Source: Colwellia psychrerythraea (GTDB lineage: Bacteria > Pseudomonadota > Gammaproteobacteria > Enterobacterales > Alteromonadaceae). From it: a stretch of DNA of 45,926 nt. Each line of letters opens with the position of its first letter. Positions within the stretch are counted from its first letter, which is position 1. Under the pieces are notes generated by a model. That model did no database searches. It saw only the letters and a list, made by a program, of their open reading frames with translations, and was not told where the DNA came from. The stretch covers positions 1 to 45,926 of the forward strand of contig NZ_JQEC01000068.1 in the NCBI RefSeq assembly GCF_000764185.1, given 5' to 3'. This document shows, one piece after another, positions 43,116 to 45,926 of this stretch. Position numbers and translations under genes: made by a program.

Positions 43116-43213
43116 ATATAACGCCCTAATAATGGGCAAAAAATTGTTGGCTAAAATATTGAGGAACGAAAACAGCCAACTATTTTTTGTCCTTATTAAT
43201 TAGCTTGTTATAC
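43116..43213 (-). repeat. attC site 5
   Basis: Minus strand: begins GTATAACAAGC, ends GCGTTATAT. Arms ATAGTTGGCTG and TAGCCAACAAT plus flanking A/T pairs. Almost identical to attC 6, differing at a few bases. Confidence 0.88.
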
Positions 43214-43724
43214 AGCTAGCGCTCATATTTTCAAATTTAATATTTTGCTCTAACTGCACTGAAGTAAAGTAGTCACCAAAATTATTAGTAAGCTTATTGA
43301 GCAATATTTTACCGTTTTCTAAATTTTTAACATTACACGCTTTTGAGTTAAATCGAATATAGTTTTGCAGCGTATTTCTATATTGGTTTGCAAGTACCCA
43401 AAGATGTTTAGAATTACTCTCAAAAGCCTGCTTAGTTGACCCTAGTTCCTTTTCAATCCAAGTATCTTTTGATGAAGGTATTACACTAATGTAAAGACGA
43501 CTAGAATTTAATAACTCTGTGTAACACTCGACATTATTCAATGTTTTTAGTTTAAAGTGAGCTTGTTCGATCTTCTTAAAAGCACCATTGAGTTTATTTT
43601 CTAATTCAACAAAGCTTTTGGATAGAATTAGTTCGTTAGTACTATCTAATGGAACGTCACAAATGACTTTTTCAGCAAAGGTATTTGTACTTATGATTAG
43701 AAGAAATAAAAACAAAACTTTCAA
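43200..43724 (-). CDS. Integron cassette E: secreted protein, unknown
   Basis: 174 residues with a signal peptide (1-18, ending NTFA-E), five Cys (ICDV, ECYTE, ACNVK, SCITS and one more pairing unclear) and a helical middle (ELENKLNGAFKKIEQAHFKL). Start TTG 43724 with GGAG five bases upstream. The last codons (ITS and stop) are read from attC 5, so the C-terminus is partly encoded by the recombination site. No family recognised. Confidence 0.75.
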   Translation of the reverse strand: MKVLFLFLLIISTNTFAEKVICDVPLDSTNELILSKSFVELENKLNGAFKKIEQAHFKLKTLNNVECYTELLNSSRLYISVIPSSKDTWIEKELGSTKQAFESNSKHLWVLANQYRNTLQNYIRFNSKACNVKNLENGKILLNKLTNNFGDYFTSVQLEQNIKFENMSASCITS

Positions 43725-43747
43725 ATTAACTCCGAATTCTAATAGTG

Positions 43748-43845
43748 GTATAACGCTCTAATAATGGGCAAAAAATTGTTGGCTAAAATGTTGAGGAACG
43801 AAAACAGCCAACTGTTTTTTGTCCTTATTAATTAGCTTGTTAGGC
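43748..43845 (-). repeat. attC site 6
   Basis: Minus strand: begins GCCTAACAAGC, ends GCGTTATAC. Same subtype as attC 5 (inner TTTTCGTTCCTCAAC). About 98 bases. Confidence 0.88.
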
Positions 43846-43849
43846 ATAT

Positions 43850-44539
43850 TTAATTTCCAACATACTTTATAACATTGTTTATAAATAAACCCGTATTTTC
43901 AACAGAAAGATGTAATATCCAACGAATATGTGGGGTTTCTTTGGATGACACAAAAATACTAAATGGATCGTTAATACTTGAACCTATTCTATTAACAACA
44001 AACTTTGAATTAGAGATAGCATTTCTAAACTCCTTACAATCAGAACAAAACCATAAAGAGTAAAATGGAATTCGATTAATTACTTCAAATTCATTGGCGT
44101 TTAATTTTGATATAAAGTTAGTTAAATTATCAAAAAATAAATCCTTGTTGTATTCACTGGGAAGGTAATAAAGGGATACATATTTATTTTCATTTATTCT
44201 TGGGCAAGTATTATCAATTGAAGATGACCATAGGTTTTTATCAGTTGTATCATCTTTTCCTAGAGCATACTTTGTAATCTGACAGTTCCCACGAGACGTT
44301 TTTCTGGGAGCAGATACTGCTGACCATACATTCTGAATAGTTAATTCTTTCTGTTTAGAAGTTGGACAGTAAAATATTGCATCTATCTCTTCTTTAATAG
44401 GGACACTTAATGAGAGTATATCTTCTTTAACCGTAATATATTTACAGTGTGATACAGATAAGATTGTTTCAGCGGACAATTTACTAGCAAAACTAGTAAT
44501 TAGAGCAACAATTAAAATTAGCGCTTTACGATTTAAAAT
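43850..44539 (-). CDS. Integron cassette F: secreted protein with probable ATT start, unknown
   Basis: About 229 residues. The first conventional start is TTG 44479 (LSAETILSV), but the open frame goes on upstream and encodes a perfect signal peptide: LNRKALILIVALITSFASK, then cleavage near LSA-E. That stretch has no ATG, GTG or TTG. It is preceded by ATT at 44539, six bases after GGGAG, an ideal ribosome site. ATT is therefore the likely start, as in infC, or a mutated ATG. The mature part has paired Cys (FYCPTS, GNCQIT, NTCPR, FCSDCKEF). No family recognised; envelope or extracellular. Confidence 0.65.
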   Translation of the reverse strand: MLNRKALILIVALITSFASKLSAETILSVSHCKYITVKEDILSLSVPIKEEIDAIFYCPTSKQKELTIQNVWSAVSAPRKTSRGNCQITKYALGKDDTTDKNLWSSSIDNTCPRINENKYVSLYYLPSEYNKDLFFDNLTNFISKLNANEFEVINRIPFYSLWFCSDCKEFRNAISNSKFVVNRIGSSINDPFSIFVSSKETPHIRWILHLSVENTGLFINNVIKYVGN

Positions 44540-44580
44540 TGTTAACTCCCTCTAGAAAAAAACGCCACAATTGACTATAT

Positions 44581-44657
44581 GCCTAACGCCTCGTTAAGAG
44601 GCAAATAATATGTTGGCTAAAATAAGCGACGCAGGAGCAAAAGCCAACTGTTATTTG
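44581..44657 (-). repeat. attC site 7, cut by an insertion sequence
   Basis: The core GCGTTAGGC end and the arm GCCAACATATT with its partner CAGTTGGC are present; the outer start (about 20 bases, TAACAAGC in others) is missing because the insertion sequence begins at 44658. The sequence matches attC 3 closely up to that point. Confidence 0.85.
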
Positions 44658-44683
44658 TGATCTTCCCCCGATAAAACGGACAC
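44658..44683. repeat. Terminal inverted repeat, transposase 3' end
   Basis: 26 bases identical to the reverse complement of 45901-45926. Outer end TGATCTTCC, inner end ACGGACAC. Confidence 0.92.
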
Positions 44684-44691
44684 ATTTTTTT

Positions 44692-45579
44692 TCACGCTGC
44701 CAGGGCTTCATATTCTATTGGCGAACAATAATTTATCCCTGAATGCAGCCTCGAAACATTGTAGTATTTGTTAATGTAACTTCCAAGTGTTCCGCGCAGT
44801 TCTTTATCACTATTAAATACATTACCGCGAATAACTTCGGTCTTCATTGAATGGAAAAATGACTCCATATGCGCATTATCAGTACATTTACCCGCTCGGC
44901 TTAAGCTATGTGTAATACCTGCTCGTTTTAAAGCCGTTTGAAAAACATTACCTCGATATTCCACACCTCGGTCTGTATGCAGCATTAAACCACCTTGAGG
45001 TCTTCGGTTCTTTATTGCATTTTTTAGTGTTCGTTTGGTGACTTCCATCGTTCTCTTTTTATCTAAACTCCAGCTAATAATACGCCGTGAATATAAATCC
45101 ATTATTACCGATAAATAACGCCATATACCTTTCACTTTCAAATACGTGACATCTGCTACCCATACTTTATTTTTAACCAATGGCACTTCACCATCAGGTC
45201 GTAAGTTTTTACCTGTCGTAAGGAAGCGCTTATAAAACGCAGAGCGTGTCGTCACGCGCATCACTCGAGCGACCAAGCCAAGTGCACGATACAAGCGTTC
45301 AACACGTTTTTTACCTATGCTGTATCCTTGCTTTTGCAAGGCTTTAAATATGCGGGGACTACCATAGCGTCCTTTATTCTCAGTGAATATTTGCTGAATT
45401 TTCTTTTTAAGTTCAACATCCTCTATCGCTCTAGCACTTGGTTGACGTTCACACCAATCGTAATAGCCACTTTTAGAAACATCAAAAAACTTCAGTAATC
45501 TCGTTACCTTTATGTCGGCTCTGAGTTTTTCGATGAATCGATATCGGCTTGATGTTCCTCGGCAAGAAACCGTTGCCAC
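44692..45579 (-). CDS. IS3-family transposase OrfB (DDE integrase domain)
   Basis: 295 residues. An HTH_21-like part (about 50-105, RYGSPRIFKALQKQGYSIGKKRVERLYR) is followed by the rve integrase core with catalytic Asp143 (WVADVTYL), Asp203 (LHTDRGVEY) and Glu239 (NAHMESFFHSMK). The frame starts at GTG 45579, but the active protein is expected to be OrfAB made by frameshifting on A-AAA-AAG at 45579-45585. Complete, no stop inside, so likely functional. Confidence 0.93.
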   Translation of the reverse strand: MATVSCRGTSSRYRFIEKLRADIKVTRLLKFFDVSKSGYYDWCERQPSARAIEDVELKKKIQQIFTENKGRYGSPRIFKALQKQGYSIGKKRVERLYRALGLVARVMRVTTRSAFYKRFLTTGKNLRPDGEVPLVKNKVWVADVTYLKVKGIWRYLSVIMDLYSRRIISWSLDKKRTMEVTKRTLKNAIKNRRPQGGLMLHTDRGVEYRGNVFQTALKRAGITHSLSRAGKCTDNAHMESFFHSMKTEVIRGNVFNSDKELRGTLGSYINKYYNVSRLHSGINYCSPIEYEALAA

Positions 45580-45872
45580 TTTTTTAGGATATACAGCTCC
45601 TCCTTGAGCTGTTTATTTTCACGTTCTAGTTGTTGTTCTTTGGTAAGTACTTTTTTGGCTTTTGATTGGCCAGCCACTTTTTTTCGTTTATCAGCCACAA
45701 TGATCCCTTCACGATATTCTTTTCGCCATCGTGACAGCATAAACGGGTGTATGTCGAGTTTTTCAGCGACTGATTTTATTGTGACGCCAACAACATAACT
45801 TAATTGAATAGCGTTGACTTTGAAGTCATTTGAATACTTCCAAGTTCGTCTTGGATTGTTGTACTTAGGCAT
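45510..45872 (-). CDS. IS3-family transposase OrfA (helix-turn-helix)
   Basis: 120 residues from ATG 45872. Tnp_1/HTH_8 domain (about 8-55, YSNDFKVNAIQLS, VTIKSVAEKLDIHPFMLSRWRKEY) and a leucine-zipper coil (LTKEQQLERENKQLKEELYILKK) used for dimerisation. It overlaps OrfB by 70 bases in another frame. ATG 45884 is possible but MPKYNNPRR is the usual kind of start. It binds the inverted repeats. Confidence 0.9.
   Translation of the reverse strand: MPKYNNPRRTWKYSNDFKVNAIQLSYVVGVTIKSVAEKLDIHPFMLSRWRKEYREGIIVADKRKKVAGQSKAKKVLTKEQQLERENKQLKEELYILKKWQRFLAEEHQADIDSSKNSEPT
45579..45585 (-). promoter_or_regulatory. Programmed -1 frameshift site
   Basis: On the minus strand A AAA AAG follows CTA in the OrfA frame (Leu-Lys-Lys). 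A -1 slip joins LYILKK to VATVSCRG of OrfB. This heptamer is used by IS911 and other IS3-family elements. Confidence 0.8.
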
Positions 45873-45900
45873 AAGACACCTCATCTTTAGTTAGATTTTG

Positions 45901-45926
45901 GTGTCCGTTTTATCGGGGGAAGATCA
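45901..45926. repeat. Terminal inverted repeat, transposase 5' end and window end
   Basis: Perfect counterpart of 44658-44683. The window stops on its last base, which suggests an assembly break at a multicopy element. Confidence 0.92.

Larger units (their letters stand above)
44658..45926 (-). mobile_element. IS3-family insertion sequence, complete
   Basis: Terminal inverted repeats of 26 perfect bases (44658-44683 and 45901-45926) start TGATCTTCCCCC, with the TG...CA ends of the family. Two overlapping frames encode OrfA and OrfB with a slippery site between. Length about 1.27 kb is normal. Target duplication cannot be checked because the window ends at the right repeat. It has inserted into attC 7. 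Confidence 0.93.

Noticed and set aside
40544..44657. attC sites considered as CRISPR repeats or REP elements
   Set aside because: They are about 98 bases, imperfectly palindromic, vary in the middle, and carry integron core motifs with one gene between each pair.
1..45926. tRNA, rRNA or riboswitch genes
   Set aside because: No cloverleaf with a T-loop GTTCRANNC and matching acceptor, no rRNA-like stretch and no known riboswitch core was found by reading; a covariance search would be decisive.

Overview
The window looks like a piece of the chromosome of a marine, AT-rich gammaproteobacterium of the Alteromonadales, most likely Colwellia or a close relative such as Thalassotalea. The grounds are protein style (a secreted chitinase-like enzyme with Pro-Thr linkers, a TonB receptor, MipA/DUF3019/RstAB, YbdL plus omega-amidase) and low GC; this is an inference, with no database search. 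Both ends fall in sequences that break assemblies: a Pro-Thr-coding repeat at base 1, and base 45926 is exactly the terminal inverted repeat of an insertion sequence. The window is therefore probably a whole contig.

Layout. 1-2.7 kb: 3' part of a secreted GH19 chitinase-like gene with carbohydrate-binding modules. 3.1-17.1 kb: core and housekeeping genes: a DUF4124 protein, an M20 peptidase, folD, a periplasmic binding protein, a hemerythrin protein, a LysR regulator divergent from a MATE transporter, an M16 peptidase lipoprotein, and an overlapping aminotransferase/omega-amidase pair. 17.4-25.1 kb: an NtrC-type response regulator and its kinase, divergent from a membrane-fusion protein/ABC ATPase/FtsX-type permease operon. 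The gap between them holds two dyad sites and a -24/-12 promoter, giving a self-contained sigma-54 circuit.

25.5-32.1 kb: a MipA, DUF3019, RstA-like, RstB-like cluster, all on the minus strand, with two tandemly duplicated serine-hydrolase lipoprotein genes lying inside it. Phased TACA repeats resembling RstA boxes lie upstream of mipA and of each hydrolase. 32.4-37.2 kb: a TonB receptor and two phosphatases on the minus strand, preceded by three 11-bp-phased Pho-box-like half-sites; this is probably an organophosphate-scavenging operon. 37.6-40.5 kb: a secreted orphan protein, a LysR gene whose expected start codon reads ATC, a GNAT acetyltransferase, and a broken membrane-protein gene with a 7-bp repeat near its start.

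40.5-45.9 kb: an integron gene-cassette array. Seven attC sites alternate with six cassette genes, all on the minus strand and none of recognised function. The last visible attC is cut by an intact IS3-family element that runs to the window end. No integrase is visible; if present it should lie beyond 45926. The cassettes and the inferred regulatory circuits are the most novel content.
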